Shown: positions 8,202-17,174, counted from the stretch's first letter. The stretch: 64,000 nt of DNA from Desulfobaculum bizertense DSM 18034 (GCF_900167065.1 NZ_FUYA01000006.1:1-64000); one strand, 5' to 3'. Notes: generated from the letters alone by a model not told the origin. Program-made: numbers and translations.

Positions 8202-8605
8202 CGAGACTCCGTCTCGTGCTCTGCAAGGGGCGCTGCCCCTTGACCCCGCCCAAGGACGAGGCCCCTGGGAATCCCGCTATCGCTCAAAAAATAAGGCTGA
8301 ATGGGATGAAAGCTTCGCTTTCCTCTCCATCAGCCTCATTTTTTGAGCTAGTGGGCGTTTCCCTAGCGCGTGTTCTTCTGCCTTTTTCTGCCGTACGTAT
8401 TTTCTTTTTGAACGCGACGCACGGGAAAGAGAAAGAAGCTCTCGACGTTATTTTCATCAAGTTTGAATTCCATTCACGCGAAGCGTGGATGGAATTCAAA
8501 CTCGCTGAGGATACGTAAGGGAATCATTCCCTTACGCGGGGGTTTGGGGGCTGGCCCCCAATTTCCCCACCCCCCCATCCAGCGCTAACGTGCTGGGGCT
8601 GGCCC
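8202..8605 (+). repeat. Composite hairpin repeat, copy 2
   Basis: This copy has the same order of modules as copy 1 with three differences. H2 is missing, so H1 (8202-8216) runs straight into H3. The long H5 stem (about 8283-8346) has a different sequence, AAGGCTGA/TCAGCC with inner GAAAG/CTTTC, but the same architecture. H6 has lost its whole right arm, leaving only the left arm around 8398-8417. H7 (about 8460-8503) has perfect arms. The copy ends at 8605, just before the pheS terminator. Confidence 0.92.
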
Positions 8606-8617
8606 ATGAACTGGGCA

Positions 8618-8650
8618 TAAAAAAGCCCCAGCTGCGAGCAGCTGGGGCTT
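8618..8650 (-). terminator. Terminator of pheS
   Basis: A perfect 13-bp stem (8623-8635 with 8638-8650, core AGCCCCAGCTGC) has a very short loop and is followed on the minus strand by a run of T. It ends the translation operon directly after pheS, so no pheT can be co-transcribed here. Confidence 0.93.
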
Positions 8651-8684
8651 TATAGCCGTCAGATATATGTCCGATTGTAATGCG

Positions 8685-9737
8685 CTAGCAGAACTGACGC
8701 AGGAATCTGGAATCGTTCTCGAAGAACATACGGAGGTCACCGATGCCGTATTTAAGCATAGCGACGCGTTCGATTCCGAGTCCGAAGGCGAATCCGGTGT
8801 ATTCTTCCGAATCATAGCCCACGGATTTAAAGACCTGCGGGTCGACCATACCGCAGCCGAGGATTTCGACCCAGCCGGTTTGTTTGCAGACGCGGCAGGG
8901 TTCGCCATTGACTTCCCCTTTACCGCCGCACATAACGCAGCTGATGTCGACTTCCGCGCTTGGTTCCGTAAACGGAAAGAAGCTAGGACGGAAGCGGACT
9001 TTGGTATCTTTGCCGAAGATCTGCTGCACAAAGGACGTGAGGGTACCGCGGAGGTCCGCCATACTCACATTCTTGTCCACATACAGACCTTCGATCTGAT
9101 GAAACATAGGGGTGTGAGTGATGTCGGAATCACGGCGATACACCTTGCCCGGAGCGATAACCGCGACAGGCGGTTTCCGCTTCAGCATGGACCGAACCTG
9201 CATAGGCGAGGTATGGGTCCGAAGGAGCACCTTATCGGTAACATACAGGGTATCCTGCATATCGCGAGCGGGGTGTTCCGGAGGCAAGTTTAATGCCTCG
9301 AAGTTGTAGAAATCGGTCTCGACTTCGGGACCGGAGACAACCTCGAAACCCAGACCACCGAGGACGGAGCAAATCTCGTCCATAACCAGAGAGATTGGGT
9401 GCAGAGACCCAGATTCTGGAGTGCGGCCGGGCATGGCAGGATCGAAGTTAGCGAGTGCTTTGTCTTCTTTTTCCTGCGCAAGGGCAAGCTCTCGGGCAGC
9501 GAAGAGCTGGTTCAGCTCATTCTTAACTGCATTGCCTTTTTTGCCTGCTTCGGGGCGGTCTTCTGCGGAAAGGTCGCGCAGGTTAGCAAGCAATTCAGCA
9601 AGCTGACCTTTGCGGCCCAAGAACTTTACGCGAAGTTCTTCGAGGGCCTCTGCAGAACCAGCCTGATCCAGTTCTTCTTTGAAGTTGGGGACCAGAGCCT
9701 GAAGTTCGTTGATGAGATTCTTTCCTGCGTCAGACAT
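8685..9737 (-). CDS. pheS: Phenylalanyl-tRNA synthetase alpha subunit
   Basis: PheS is the catalytic alpha subunit of the alpha2beta2 enzyme that charges tRNA-Phe. The protein is 350 residues. It has an N-terminal coiled coil (about 1-95), then a class II core: the segment [15 protein letters not shown] near 119, HTSPMQVR near 190, motif 2 around [18 protein letters not shown] near 217, and motif 3 [18 protein letters not shown] near 318. Length and C terminus are normal. It is the last gene of thrS-infC-rpmI-rplT-pheS, 6 bp after rplT. The usual partner pheT does not follow; instead there is a terminator and a repeat. Confidence 0.97.
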   Translation of the reverse strand: MSDAGKNLINELQALVPNFKEELDQAGSAEALEELRVKFLGRKGQLAELLANLRDLSAEDRPEAGKKGNAVKNELNQLFAARELALAQEKEDKALANFDPAMPGRTPESGSLHPISLVMDEICSVLGGLGFEVVSGPEVETDFYNFEALNLPPEHPARDMQDTLYVTDKVLLRTHTSPMQVRSMLKRKPPVAVIAPGKVYRRDSDITHTPMFHQIEGLYVDKNVSMADLRGTLTSFVQQIFGKDTKVRFRPSFFPFTEPSAEVDISCVMCGGKGEVNGEPCRVCKQTGWVEILGCGMVDPQVFKSVGYDSEEYTGFAFGLGIERVAMLKYGIGDLRMFFENDSRFLRQFC

Positions 9738-9743
9738 AACTAC

Positions 9744-10097
9744 TTAAGCGAGCTTGGATTTAGCGAGTTCAGCAACCTTAGCAAAGGCAGCCTTTTCACG
9801 GACAGCCATATCAGCGAGGACCTTACGGTTCAGCTGAACTTCGGCGAGCTTCAGGCCGTGCATGAACTTGCTGTAGGACATGCCGTGCTGACGAGCAGCA
9901 GCGTTGATACGCATGATCCAGAGCTTACGGAACTCACGCTTGCGGACCTTACGGTCACGGTAAGCGTAGACGAGAGCACGTTCGACGGTCTCACGGGCAA
10001 TGGTGTACAGGACACTGCGAGCACCACGGTAGCCCTTGGCCATCTTCAAATATTTTTTATGGCGACGCTTAGCGTTAACGCCTCTTTTGACACGCAT
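9744..10097 (-). CDS. rplT: 50S ribosomal protein L20
   Basis: L20 is a 23S rRNA-binding assembly protein. The product is 117 residues, the family's usual size. It has the very basic N-terminal extension ([23 protein letters not shown]) and the conserved globular C-terminal part with [20 protein letters not shown]. It sits in the standard infC-rpmI-rplT order. In some bacteria L20 represses this operon through a leader RNA; no such structure is evident to me here. Confidence 0.98.
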   Translation of the reverse strand: MRVKRGVNAKRRHKKYLKMAKGYRGARSVLYTIARETVERALVYAYRDRKVRKREFRKLWIMRINAAARQHGMSYSKFMHGLKLAEVQLNRKVLADMAVREKAAFAKVAELAKSKLA

Positions 10098-10177
10098 CGT
10101 TCATTTCCTCCTTAGCCCCACCCTCCAAGGTCACCCCGGTACGGCAGGGAGAACGACTAAAAAAGTTAATAACTGAG

Positions 10178-10381
10178 TTACTTAACCAGTGCAGGAACCA
10201 TACGCTTCACAGCGCGCTCGTTGGTCTTATCGACCAAAGCGCCCTGACCGAGGCGAGCTTTACGCTTCGCATTCTTCTTGGTCAGGATGTGACGCAGACC
10301 CTGCTTGCGGCGACGGATTTTGCCGCTACCAGTCACGCGAAAACGCTTTGCAGCGCTGCGGTTGGTCTTGATCTTGGGCAT
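10178..10381 (-). CDS. rpmI: 50S ribosomal protein L35
   Basis: This small basic ribosomal protein of 67 residues has the typical start MPKIKTNRSAAKRFRVTGSG and the segment RRKQGLRHILTKKNAKRKARLG. It lies 80 bp upstream of rplT and about 130 bp after infC, in the conserved operon order. Confidence 0.97.
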   Translation of the reverse strand: MPKIKTNRSAAKRFRVTGSGKIRRRKQGLRHILTKKNAKRKARLGQGALVDKTNERAVKRMVPALVK

Positions 10382-10514
10382 GTAAGTCTCCTTAGTGTGG
10401 AATGCGCAAACAGCGGTTCTGACCGCGAGGGGTCAGAACCGCCAGATCATTCCTAATTCTGGACATATAGCGAAAGCCGTCAAAGACGGCTGTTGGCGTC
10501 CTGATCGCGAAGGA

Positions 10515-11042
10515 TTACTGCTTCTTCGTCAGCGGAGACAGCAAAAGGCTCATAGTACGGCCTTCGCTGCGCGGCTGCTGTTCGACTCTGGCCAGATCAG
10601 ACACGGAGTCGACCATGCGCTGAAGAATCATGAGTCCACGATCCTTATGCACAATTTCACGACCACGGAAAAACACAGTCACCTTGCATCGGTCACCGGC
10701 TTCCAAAAAACGCCGTGCATGTCTGAGCTTCGTCTGGAAGTCATGTTCGTCCGTTTTGGGGCGAACTTTCACTTCCTTAATCTGAACAACAGACTGTTTT
10801 TTACGAGCAGCCTGAAGTTTCTTCTGCTCCTCGTATTTAAACTTGCCGAAGTCCATGATTTTGCAGACCGGTGGTTTGGCATTAGGTGCCACTTCCACCA
10901 GATCAAGATCATGCTCACGGGCCATCCTCAGGGCTTCCGCTGTGGGGATCACCCCTACCTGATTACCGTCGTCTCCGATGACCCGAACTTCACGTGCACG
11001 AATTTGTCTGTTACACCGGGCCCGAACAGCTGCTGAAGCTAT
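10515..11042 (-). CDS. infC: Translation initiation factor IF-3, probable ATA start
   Basis: IF-3 keeps the ribosomal subunits apart and proofreads the start codon. The conserved N-terminal segment [21 protein letters not shown] lies upstream of the first ATG or GTG in frame (GTG at 10952), so the real start must be earlier. In this frame a stop is followed by ATA at 11042, preceded by GGAGG with an 8-base spacer. Starting there gives 175 residues, close to the usual 175-180. An ATT at 11003 has no ribosome binding site. IF-3 genes are known for rare start codons (AUU in E. coli) that allow autoregulation. The gene overlaps the thrS end by 32 bp. Identity is certain; the start codon is inferred. 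Confidence 0.9.
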   Translation of the reverse strand: MASAAVRARCNRQIRAREVRVIGDDGNQVGVIPTAEALRMAREHDLDLVEVAPNAKPPVCKIMDFGKFKYEEQKKLQAARKKQSVVQIKEVKVRPKTDEHDFQTKLRHARRFLEAGDRCKVTVFFRGREIVHKDRGLMILQRMVDSVSDLARVEQQPRSEGRTMSLLLSPLTKKQ

Positions 11043-12960
11043 AGCTCATTCCTCCGCGTTTGAATGGTTCCAAGCAATCTGCCTGGACCATCGTTACAGC
11101 CTCATCCAGGGACTTAAGCCCCAGATTTTCCCCCCTCAGGCGTACATTAACGCCCTCGGATTCAACTTCCTTGTCACCAATGACAAGGATATAAGGCACT
11201 TTTTCAAGCTGCGCTTCGCGCACCTTGTATCCCAGCTTTTCATTTCTCAGATCAGCTTCAACGCGAACTCCCCGTGCTTTGAGAATCTTCTTTGCTTTTT
11301 CAGCAAAGTCGCGCTGAGCGTCTGTTACGGTCAGGATACGAGCCTGAACCGGGGCAAGCCAGGTTGGGAACGCGCCTGCATAATGCTCGGTCAAAATACC
11401 GATGAAGCGTTCCACGGAACCCATGATGGCACGATGGACCATGACTGGTCTGTGTCGTTCACCATCCTCGCCGATGTATACCATGTCAAATCGTTCTGGC
11501 AAGGTGAAATCCACCTGAATTGTGGAGCACTGCCATTCGCGGCCGAGGCAATCACGCAATTTGACATCAATTTTAGGACCGTAGAATGCACCGTCGCCTT
11601 CGTTAATTTCGTAAGGCAGTCCCATGGAATCCATAGAATCTTTCAGTGCATTGGTTGCACGCTCCCAATCTTCGTCAGAACCAATGGATTTTTCTGGACG
11701 AGTGCTAATCTCCATGGAGTACTCGAAGCCAAACAGGCCCATGAGGTCCTGAATCCATTCCATAACACCCTTAATTTCATCCTGAAGCTGGTCAGGACGG
11801 CAGATGATGTGTGCATCATCCTGGGTGAACTGGCGAACACGAAGCAGTCCATGCAGCACGCCGGACTTTTCGTGACGATGTACAACACCAAGCTCAAAGT
11901 AGCGCTTGGGGAGATCACGGTAGCTGCGCAGATGCGTATTGTAAATAAGCATGTGCGCAACACAGTTCATCGGCTTTACACCGTAAGGCTGGCCGTCGAT
12001 CTCAGTAAAGTACATGTTTTCGCGATAGTTCTGGTAGTGACCAGAAGCTTCCCAAAGCTCACGCTTGAGAATCTGCGGGGTACGAACAATGTCGTAATCA
12101 CGGCGCAGCATTTCGCGATTCACAAAGTCTTCCAAAATGGTACGCAGAAGTGCGCCCTTTGGATGCCAGTATACCATACCAGCACCACCACGCTCCTGGA
12201 AGCTAAAAAGATCAAGCTGAGGGCCAAGACGGCGATGATCGCGACGCTTGGCTTCTTCGAGCATACGCAGATGAGCTTTCAGCTCTTTTTCGGACGAGAA
12301 GGCAACACCGTAGATACGCTGCAGCATTTTGTTCTTTTCGTCGCCGCGCCAGTAGGCGCCTGCATTGCTCGTCAGCTTAAAAGCTTTCAGATAGCGAGTG
12401 GAAGGAATATGCGGTCCACGACACAGGTCAACAAAGTCACCCTGAGTGTAAACGGAAAATTCTTCGCCACCAAGGTCATCCATGATTTCACCCTTGTAGG
12501 TCTCACCCATGCCATCAAACAGCGCTTTTGCGTCTGCCTTGGACATAAGCTGACAGGTGAAGGACTGATCTGCACTAACAATCTTGTGCATCTCAGCTTC
12601 AATGGATTCAAGGTCTTCTGGAGTAAAGGGACGTTCGAAATCGAAGTCGTAGTAGAAGCCATTTTCAATGGCGGGGCCAATAGTGACCTTTGCGGAAGGG
12701 AACAGGCGCTTTACGGCTTCGGCCATAATATGAGCGGCGCTGTGTCTGATGATATCCAGACCTTCGGGCGTGTCTTCGTACACAGGGACGAGTTCAGTAC
12801 ACGTCTCGGGCAGAATTGCGCTGAGATCCAGCACAGTGTCACCACACAGAGCGGCAACAGATTTCTTAAACTTCTTCCCGGAAAGAGCCTCTTTGAGAAG
12901 CTCACCACAGGACATTCCAGCCTGTGCCTCTACGGACTGATCGGCTACCGTAACCTGCAC
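11011..12960 (-). CDS. thrS: Threonyl-tRNA synthetase
   Basis: ThrRS charges tRNA-Thr and edits mischarged Ser. The protein is 649 residues with a GTG start; GGAG lies 6 bases upstream. A TGS domain (about 1-62) is followed by the N2 editing domain with [10 protein letters not shown] and CRGPH zinc-type motifs. The class II core follows, with zinc ligands in [15 protein letters not shown] and [10 protein letters not shown]. The C-terminal anticodon-binding domain (about 540-640) has a short extension that arises from the overlap with infC. It heads the translation operon. Its leader carries two tandem hairpins whose loops resemble a threonine anticodon, suggesting autoregulation. Confidence 0.98.
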   Translation of the reverse strand: MQVTVADQSVEAQAGMSCGELLKEALSGKKFKKSVAALCGDTVLDLSAILPETCTELVPVYEDTPEGLDIIRHSAAHIMAEAVKRLFPSAKVTIGPAIENGFYYDFDFERPFTPEDLESIEAEMHKIVSADQSFTCQLMSKADAKALFDGMGETYKGEIMDDLGGEEFSVYTQGDFVDLCRGPHIPSTRYLKAFKLTSNAGAYWRGDEKNKMLQRIYGVAFSSEKELKAHLRMLEEAKRRDHRRLGPQLDLFSFQERGGAGMVYWHPKGALLRTILEDFVNREMLRRDYDIVRTPQILKRELWEASGHYQNYRENMYFTEIDGQPYGVKPMNCVAHMLIYNTHLRSYRDLPKRYFELGVVHRHEKSGVLHGLLRVRQFTQDDAHIICRPDQLQDEIKGVMEWIQDLMGLFGFEYSMEISTRPEKSIGSDEDWERATNALKDSMDSMGLPYEINEGDGAFYGPKIDVKLRDCLGREWQCSTIQVDFTLPERFDMVYIGEDGERHRPVMVHRAIMGSVERFIGILTEHYAGAFPTWLAPVQARILTVTDAQRDFAEKAKKILKARGVRVEADLRNEKLGYKVREAQLEKVPYILVIGDKEVESEGVNVRLRGENLGLKSLDEAVTMVQADCLEPFKRGGMSYSFSSCSGPV

Positions 12961-12979
12961 GTTAATCTCCTTTCTTTTT

Positions 12980-13046
12980 GGGGTTCCTGCCTACTCTGCA
13001 GACCACCCCTCGTTTAGAGGTTCCCGCCTACTCTGCGGACGACCTC
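12980..13046 (-). promoter_or_regulatory. Tandem anticodon-like hairpins in the thrS leader
   Basis: Two adjacent hairpins of identical design lie just upstream of the thrS ribosome binding site. Distal (13017-13046): outer stem GAGGT/ACCTC, inner stem CCGC/GCGG. Proximal (12980-13009): outer stem GGGGT/ACCCC, inner stem CTGC/GCAG. Both have the same 7-base loop AGAGTAG. The inner and outer stems each differ by one compensated pair. Read as an anticodon arm, the loop shows AGU at positions 34-36, a Thr anticodon with the G35-U36 identity bases. E. coli ThrRS represses its own translation through such mimics; the same function here is inference. Confidence 0.75.
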
Positions 13047-13052
13047 CAAAGA

Positions 13053-13080
13053 AGTATATAGAATAAAAAAAGGGAGGCAA
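13053..13080 (-). promoter_or_regulatory. Possible thrS promoter
   Basis: On the minus strand TATACT (13053-13058) could be a -10 element, with TTGCCT (13075-13080) as a weak -35 at 16 bp. The transcript would begin at about the first base of the distal thrS hairpin. The -35 lies inside the tRNA-Val terminator, so read-through from tRNA-Val is an alternative. Confidence 0.4.
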
Positions 13081-13092
13081 AAATGCCTCCCT
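13063..13092 (-). terminator. Terminator after tRNA-Val
   Basis: On the minus strand the stem AGGGAGGCA/TGCCTCCCT is followed by a run of T. It lies 13 bp after the tRNA 3' end. Confidence 0.9.
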
Positions 13093-13104
13093 GGATAATC
13101 AAGA

Positions 13105-13179
13105 TGGTAGGCCCGAGCAGATTTGAACTGCTGACCCCTTGCGCGTCAAGCAAGTGCTCTCCCCCTGAGCTACGGGCCT
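13105..13179 (-). tRNA. tRNA-Val (GAC anticodon)
   Basis: Read on the minus strand, the 7-bp acceptor stem AGGCCCG/CGGGCCT, the D arm with AGCTCAGGGGGAGAGC, the anticodon stem CTTGC/GCAAG with loop TTGACGC, and the T arm with GTTCAAATC all fold normally. The discriminator is A and the CCA end is encoded (13105-13107). The loop gives anticodon GAC. Confidence 0.97.
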
Positions 13180-13199
13180 ATTCCGTCGTTGCGAGAACC

Positions 13200-13228
13200 T
13201 CTCTACGTAAACCGCCTACCCCCGTCAA
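13200..13228 (-). promoter_or_regulatory. Promoter of tRNA-Val
   Basis: TTGACG (13223-13228) and TAGAGA (13200-13205) are separated by 17 bp on the minus strand. They lie a normal distance upstream of the tRNA. Confidence 0.65.
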
Positions 13229-13592
13229 GCAGTTTTTAAATTTTTGTTGTCATTTTTTCATCTTTTTTTGGCGGAAATCTAGGATTTTCACTCTTAATAT
13301 ACTGTTTTTATTGTATTTATGTGCAAACATCATAACAGCTTCATTTTCCACATTTTTTCAAAAAAATCACTTTTCCCGCACAAATCGCACCGTTTCAAGA
13401 CGCCCCACTTTCCACAACTTTTTCCAATATTTCTTCCATTACATTAATAAAATATCGCACGAGAAAATCACATCCCCCCAGCACGTACTCTGTGTCGCTC
13501 CAATCAGACACAGCCCCCGCCAGCCAAGAATATATCGATTGATATTCTCTTCCTTTTTCACTAGGTAACTAAAATCTTTTAAAGAGGTTTAT
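13229..13592. other. AT-rich intergenic region
   Basis: This stretch of about 360 bp is clearly AT-richer than its surroundings and lies between the leftward tRNA-Val and the rightward MBOAT gene. It must hold the promoter of the acetylation pair, but I cannot pick a clear -35/-10 pair. AAAGAGG at about 13580, just ahead of the MBOAT ATG, serves as ribosome binding site. No gene or RNA is seen. Confidence 0.5.
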
Positions 13593-15017
13593 ATGCTATT
13601 TAGCTCTCTCGAATTTCTTTTCTTATTCCTACCGATTACACTGATTGGATACTATTCTTTCTGTATCAAACGAGCACCAAAGCTTGCAACGTACTGGCTG
13701 ACTGGTGCCTCGATCTTTTTTTACGGCTGGTGGAACCCACACTATCTTCTTTTATTAGGTTTTTCTATTCTTCTAAATTTCTTTTTTGCCAAGATACTTC
13801 TTCAAACAAGCGCACAGCAACGTCCCCTGCTTACTATGGGGATAGCCTCCAATCTCGCTCTTCTTGGCTACTTCAAATACACGAACTTCATTGTCCTCAA
13901 TCTCAACAGCGTCCTTGCTCAACCACTAACGATTGAGCACATCATACTTCCACTTGGCATCAGCTTCTTTACATTCCAGCAGATATCTTTCCTGGTCGAC
14001 TGCTATCGTGGCGAGGGAAAACTCTACAAGCTCACAGAATACGTCCTCTTTGTTTGCTTCTTCCCTCAGCTCATTGCTGGCCCAATCGTCCATCATAAAG
14101 AAATGATGCCCCAGTTCTCTAAACTACGGTCCCGGGTTCTAAACTGGAAAAACCTCTATTATGGCATCTTCCTCTTTGGCATCGGGCTCTTTAAAAAAGT
14201 TGTCATCGCCGACCCTCTGGCCCCCTTTGTCCACGCAAGCTTTGAAGTCGTCCAGCACCCCAGTTTTCTCGACGCCTGGGCCGGGAGCCTCTGCTACACA
14301 ATGCAGCTCTACTTCGATTTCTCAGGCTATTCAGACATGGCTATCGGCTTAGGACTCCTCTTCAACATTTCGCTCCCCGCCAATTTCAATTCACCGTACA
14401 AGGCACTCAGCATTCAGGACTTTTGGCGGCGCTGGCACATGACGCTATCGCGCTGGCTTCGTGACTATATTTACATTCCGCTTGGCGGAAACAGAAAAGG
14501 CTCGCACCGTCTGCTTCTCAATCTTTTCCTCACATTTTTCATTGGAGGGATCTGGCATGGCGCAGGCTGGACCTTCATCATCTGGGGAGCCATGCACGGT
14601 CTAGCGCTTATTATCCACCGCCTTTGGAGAGCTGCAGGCTTAACACTGAGTAAACCACTTGCCTGGCTTTGCACCTTTCTTTTTATCAATTTCGCCTGGG
14701 TCATATTCCGTGCACAGAGCATTCATGATGCACTAAAAATCTACACAGCAATGCTTGGCGCTTCTGGCTTTGGGGCGTGGTCCCATGAAATGCTGACGTA
14801 TTACGACGATGCGATGAAGGCCAACCCATCCGCCGAGATCAAGTACCTTGGATACGCTACTGCCCTCTGTTTCCTCACTGGCTCCTCGCTCTGGCTTGTG
14901 GACAAAATCGGCAAAACACGCGCAGCAACAGCTTTTGCCACTGGCGCGCTCACCTGTGCCATTATCTTCATTCTTCAGCACAACTACGCTGCTGAATTCA
15001 TTTATTTTCAGTTCTAA
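13593..15017 (+). CDS. MBOAT-family O-acyltransferase (AlgI-like)
   Basis: This is a polytopic membrane enzyme of 474 residues with about ten hydrophobic segments. AlgI-like MBOAT proteins carry acyl groups across the membrane for O-acetylation of an exported polysaccharide. The family motifs are present: FFPQLIAGPIVHH near 155, FWRRWHMTLSRWLRDYIYIPLGG near 275 and IWHGAGWTFIIWGAMHG near 320-336, with the two histidines expected for catalysis. The gene directly downstream encodes an SGNH-like partner, as in alginate-type acetylation systems. No polysaccharide synthase is next to it, so the substrate is unknown. The pair is AT-richer than its neighbours, which may indicate transfer. Confidence 0.9.
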   Translation: MLFSSLEFLFLFLPITLIGYYSFCIKRAPKLATYWLTGASIFFYGWWNPHYLLLLGFSILLNFFFAKILLQTSAQQRPLLTMGIASNLALLGYFKYTNFIVLNLNSVLAQPLTIEHIILPLGISFFTFQQISFLVDCYRGEGKLYKLTEYVLFVCFFPQLIAGPIVHHKEMMPQFSKLRSRVLNWKNLYYGIFLFGIGLFKKVVIADPLAPFVHASFEVVQHPSFLDAWAGSLCYTMQLYFDFSGYSDMAIGLGLLFNISLPANFNSPYKALSIQDFWRRWHMTLSRWLRDYIYIPLGGNRKGSHRLLLNLFLTFFIGGIWHGAGWTFIIWGAMHGLALIIHRLWRAAGLTLSKPLAWLCTFLFINFAWVIFRAQSIHDALKIYTAMLGASGFGAWSHEMLTYYDDAMKANPSAEIKYLGYATALCFLTGSSLWLVDKIGKTRAATAFATGALTCAIIFILQHNYAAEFIYFQF

Positions 15018-15025
15018 TTTTACCA

Positions 15026-16216
15026 ATGCATAAAAAGTTCAAAAAACGGTTCTGCATCATCCTTGGCGCTGCACTTCTCCCAGTGCTCTTTTCCATACTT
15101 TGCACCTACATTGCCGACCCTCTGGAAATATTCCGTAGCAGAAACGGTGAGGAAGGTTGCCTTGTCTCCAATCAGCGCTACATGGATGCAGGCATCATTC
15201 AGCGCTATGTACGGCACGCAGAGGCTCCCATCTCCATCATCATGGGAACCTCTATGACTCAGAATTTTGTCCCCGAAGAGCTTTCCGCCGTGCTCCACTG
15301 GCCAGCGCCCTATTCGCTTGGGGTCAGCGGCGGACGTCCGGGTGAGCAGCGCACTATCATTGATTTTGCCCTCGGCTCAAAAAATGTCACCAATGTTCTC
15401 TGGGGACTGCATTATTATTTTTCGCAGCAGCATGACTGGGAAACGCATCCTCACTACGCCTTCCCAAACTGGCTTTACACAGGACACCTTTGGGACAAAG
15501 CGCCCTACCTTCTTGATTACAAAATGTTACTGCTCAGTCAGGAACTCCTTCAGGGCAAAGCTCCCACCCCGCGCCCCGTATCTCTTCATTCTGTCTGGAT
15601 GGGCAGTCCTGAGCGTCTTCTCAAATTTCACGAATTCGTCAGCCCTGCCGCATTTGCAGAGCAGCGATCCGCTGCGCCTAAGCCAATTACAGAGCTTCTC
15701 AGCAGCTCCTCTTTTCCCGCTATCGACAAAGTCCTTTTTACAACGGTTCGAGAGCATCCCGAGACTCGCTTCACCATCTTTTTCCCGCCCAGCTCTCTCT
15801 ATTTTTATGCCAAATCTCCACGCTATCGAATTCGAACTTTACAGATGGTTCAGTACATAGTTTCCAAGCTCTCTCTGTACCCCAATCTTGAGGTTTATGG
15901 CTTTGATGACGTCTCCGCCATTGTCGCAAACATGGCAAACTATCGCGACCCCGAGCATTACGGAATTGGCGTTAACCGGTACATTCTCGCCTCAATTGCC
16001 CGCAAACAGCATCTACTCACAGCCAAGAACATTGCGCAGTACGTTCGCTCAAGTCTCAACCTCTTCAATACGTATCCCATTTATCAGGACAAAAGCAGCA
16101 CAGTAGCTTTTGAAGGACCTTTCAACACTGATCTCTTTACAGATTGCGCATTCCCGCCTCTCGGCCCGCAGTCTCCCCTTCGCGGGATATATTCGCCCCC
16201 GGCAGCGCATCCCTAG
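15026..16216 (+). CDS. AlgJ/AlgX-like SGNH partner of the MBOAT acyltransferase
   Basis: This 396-residue protein has one N-terminal membrane anchor (about 8-29) and a large extracytoplasmic domain. The motif MGTSMTQNF places a Ser nucleophile at residue 76, and DPEHYG near residue 309 supplies the Asp-x-x-His pair of SGNH hydrolases. This matches accessory proteins that transfer the acetyl group received through an MBOAT protein to a polysaccharide. It starts 8 bp after the MBOAT gene, so the two are translated together. Overall similarity to named AlgJ or AlgX is not obvious, so the role comes from motifs and context. Confidence 0.72.
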   Translation: MHKKFKKRFCIILGAALLPVLFSILCTYIADPLEIFRSRNGEEGCLVSNQRYMDAGIIQRYVRHAEAPISIIMGTSMTQNFVPEELSAVLHWPAPYSLGVSGGRPGEQRTIIDFALGSKNVTNVLWGLHYYFSQQHDWETHPHYAFPNWLYTGHLWDKAPYLLDYKMLLLSQELLQGKAPTPRPVSLHSVWMGSPERLLKFHEFVSPAAFAEQRSAAPKPITELLSSSSFPAIDKVLFTTVREHPETRFTIFFPPSSLYFYAKSPRYRIRTLQMVQYIVSKLSLYPNLEVYGFDDVSAIVANMANYRDPEHYGIGVNRYILASIARKQHLLTAKNIAQYVRSSLNLFNTYPIYQDKSSTVAFEGPFNTDLFTDCAFPPLGPQSPLRGIYSPPAAHP

Positions 16217-16322
16217 CGGCGTCCATCAGGCCTCTTTTTTCGTCTCGGTACTGGACAAGCTTGCCCACTGGAAGTACCCCTTACGTGAAAAGAGTCACAA
16301 ACCTCGAAAGGAGAGAAAATAG

Positions 16323-16604
16323 ATGGAAATCGAAAAAGATCGCAAATGCCCTCACTGCGGGAGCACTCTCCAGCCTATGGAAGGACCGCCAGAAACAGGC
16401 TGGGGCATCATCCTTGTCTGTGACAACAACCAGTGCCCCTATTTCCTCGGTTCCAACGATACCGTCCACGAATTCAACCCAGAATCCGCTATCGGCTTCC
16501 GCTATGCCGAGAACCCAGACAACGGGTATCAGGACTTTTGCCTCGCGGCCTACTGCGGCGAAAGCTTTATCGACGCCTGCAAAGAAGGCTCTGACAAAAA
16601 ATAG
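16323..16604 (+). CDS. Small zinc-ribbon protein of unknown function
   Basis: This 93-residue soluble protein has a CPHC knuckle (residues 9-12) and a second CDNNQC pair near 37, spaced like a zinc ribbon. The remainder is acidic and aromatic (HEFNPESAIGFRYAENPDNGYQDF). No enzyme motif is visible. A ribosome binding site (AAAGGAGAG) precedes the ATG at good spacing. It stands alone, with repeat copy 3 starting 26 bp after the stop. Function unknown. Confidence 0.7.
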   Translation: MEIEKDRKCPHCGSTLQPMEGPPETGWGIILVCDNNQCPYFLGSNDTVHEFNPESAIGFRYAENPDNGYQDFCLAAYCGESFIDACKEGSDKK

Positions 16605-16629
16605 CCGCATTCCCTAAAGGGCTACAGTT

Positions 16630-17067
16630 TATTGGGACGCTGTCCCAAACTCTGCAAGGGGCGCTGCCCCTTGACCCCGCCCAAGGACGAGGCCCTTGGG
16701 AATCCCGCTTTCGCCCGAAATAAAAGGGAACCGAAATGTGATGAGAGCTACGCTCTCCTCTCCATTTCGGTCCCCTTTTTTTCGGCCTAATTAACTGGGC
16801 GTGTGTTCTTTTTCTTTGCGCTCCACCCCTTTCTTTTTGAACGCTCGCGTTCAAAAAGAAAATGGTGGCAACGCACGGGAAAGAGAAAGAAGCTCTTTAC
16901 GCCATTCTCACCCAAGTTTGAATTTCATTCACGCGAAGCGTGGAGGGAATTCAAACTCGATGAGGATACGTAAGGGAATCATTCCCTTACGCGGGGGTTT
17001 GGGGGCAGCGCCCCCAATTTCCCCCACCCGCCCATCCAGCACTAACGTGCTGGGGCAGGCCCCCAAT
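16630..17067 (+). repeat. Composite hairpin repeat, copy 3
   Basis: This copy lacks H1 and begins with H2, here as TTGGGAC/GTCCCAA, a paired change relative to TTGGGGC/GCCCCAA in copy 1. H3, H4, H5 (GGGGACCGAAAT type), H6 (complete), H7, H8, H9 and H10 follow in order. It starts 26 bp after the stop of the zinc-ribbon gene, on the same strand. Confidence 0.92.
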
Positions 17068-17102
17068 CTTCCCCCAACGCACCGACAAAAAGACTCAAGT
17101 TT

Positions 17103-17131
17103 TTGACAAACGGACAGGCGATATTGATAAA
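17103..17131 (+). promoter_or_regulatory. Promoter of the GGDEF-EAL gene
   Basis: TTGACA (17103-17108) is 17 bp from GATAAA (17126-17131). The ATG at 17175 follows about 35 bp after the expected start of transcription. It lies just beyond repeat copy 3. Confidence 0.6.
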
Positions 17132-17174
17132 ACTTATTGTTATTTAGTTTTGCGTTATGTAGTATCCGCACCAA

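Noticed and set aside
12961-13050. T-box riboswitch for thrS
   Set aside because: No T-box sequence, no antiterminator/terminator pair and no specifier-loop layout. The structure is two short equal hairpins. T-boxes are also rare outside Firmicutes and relatives.
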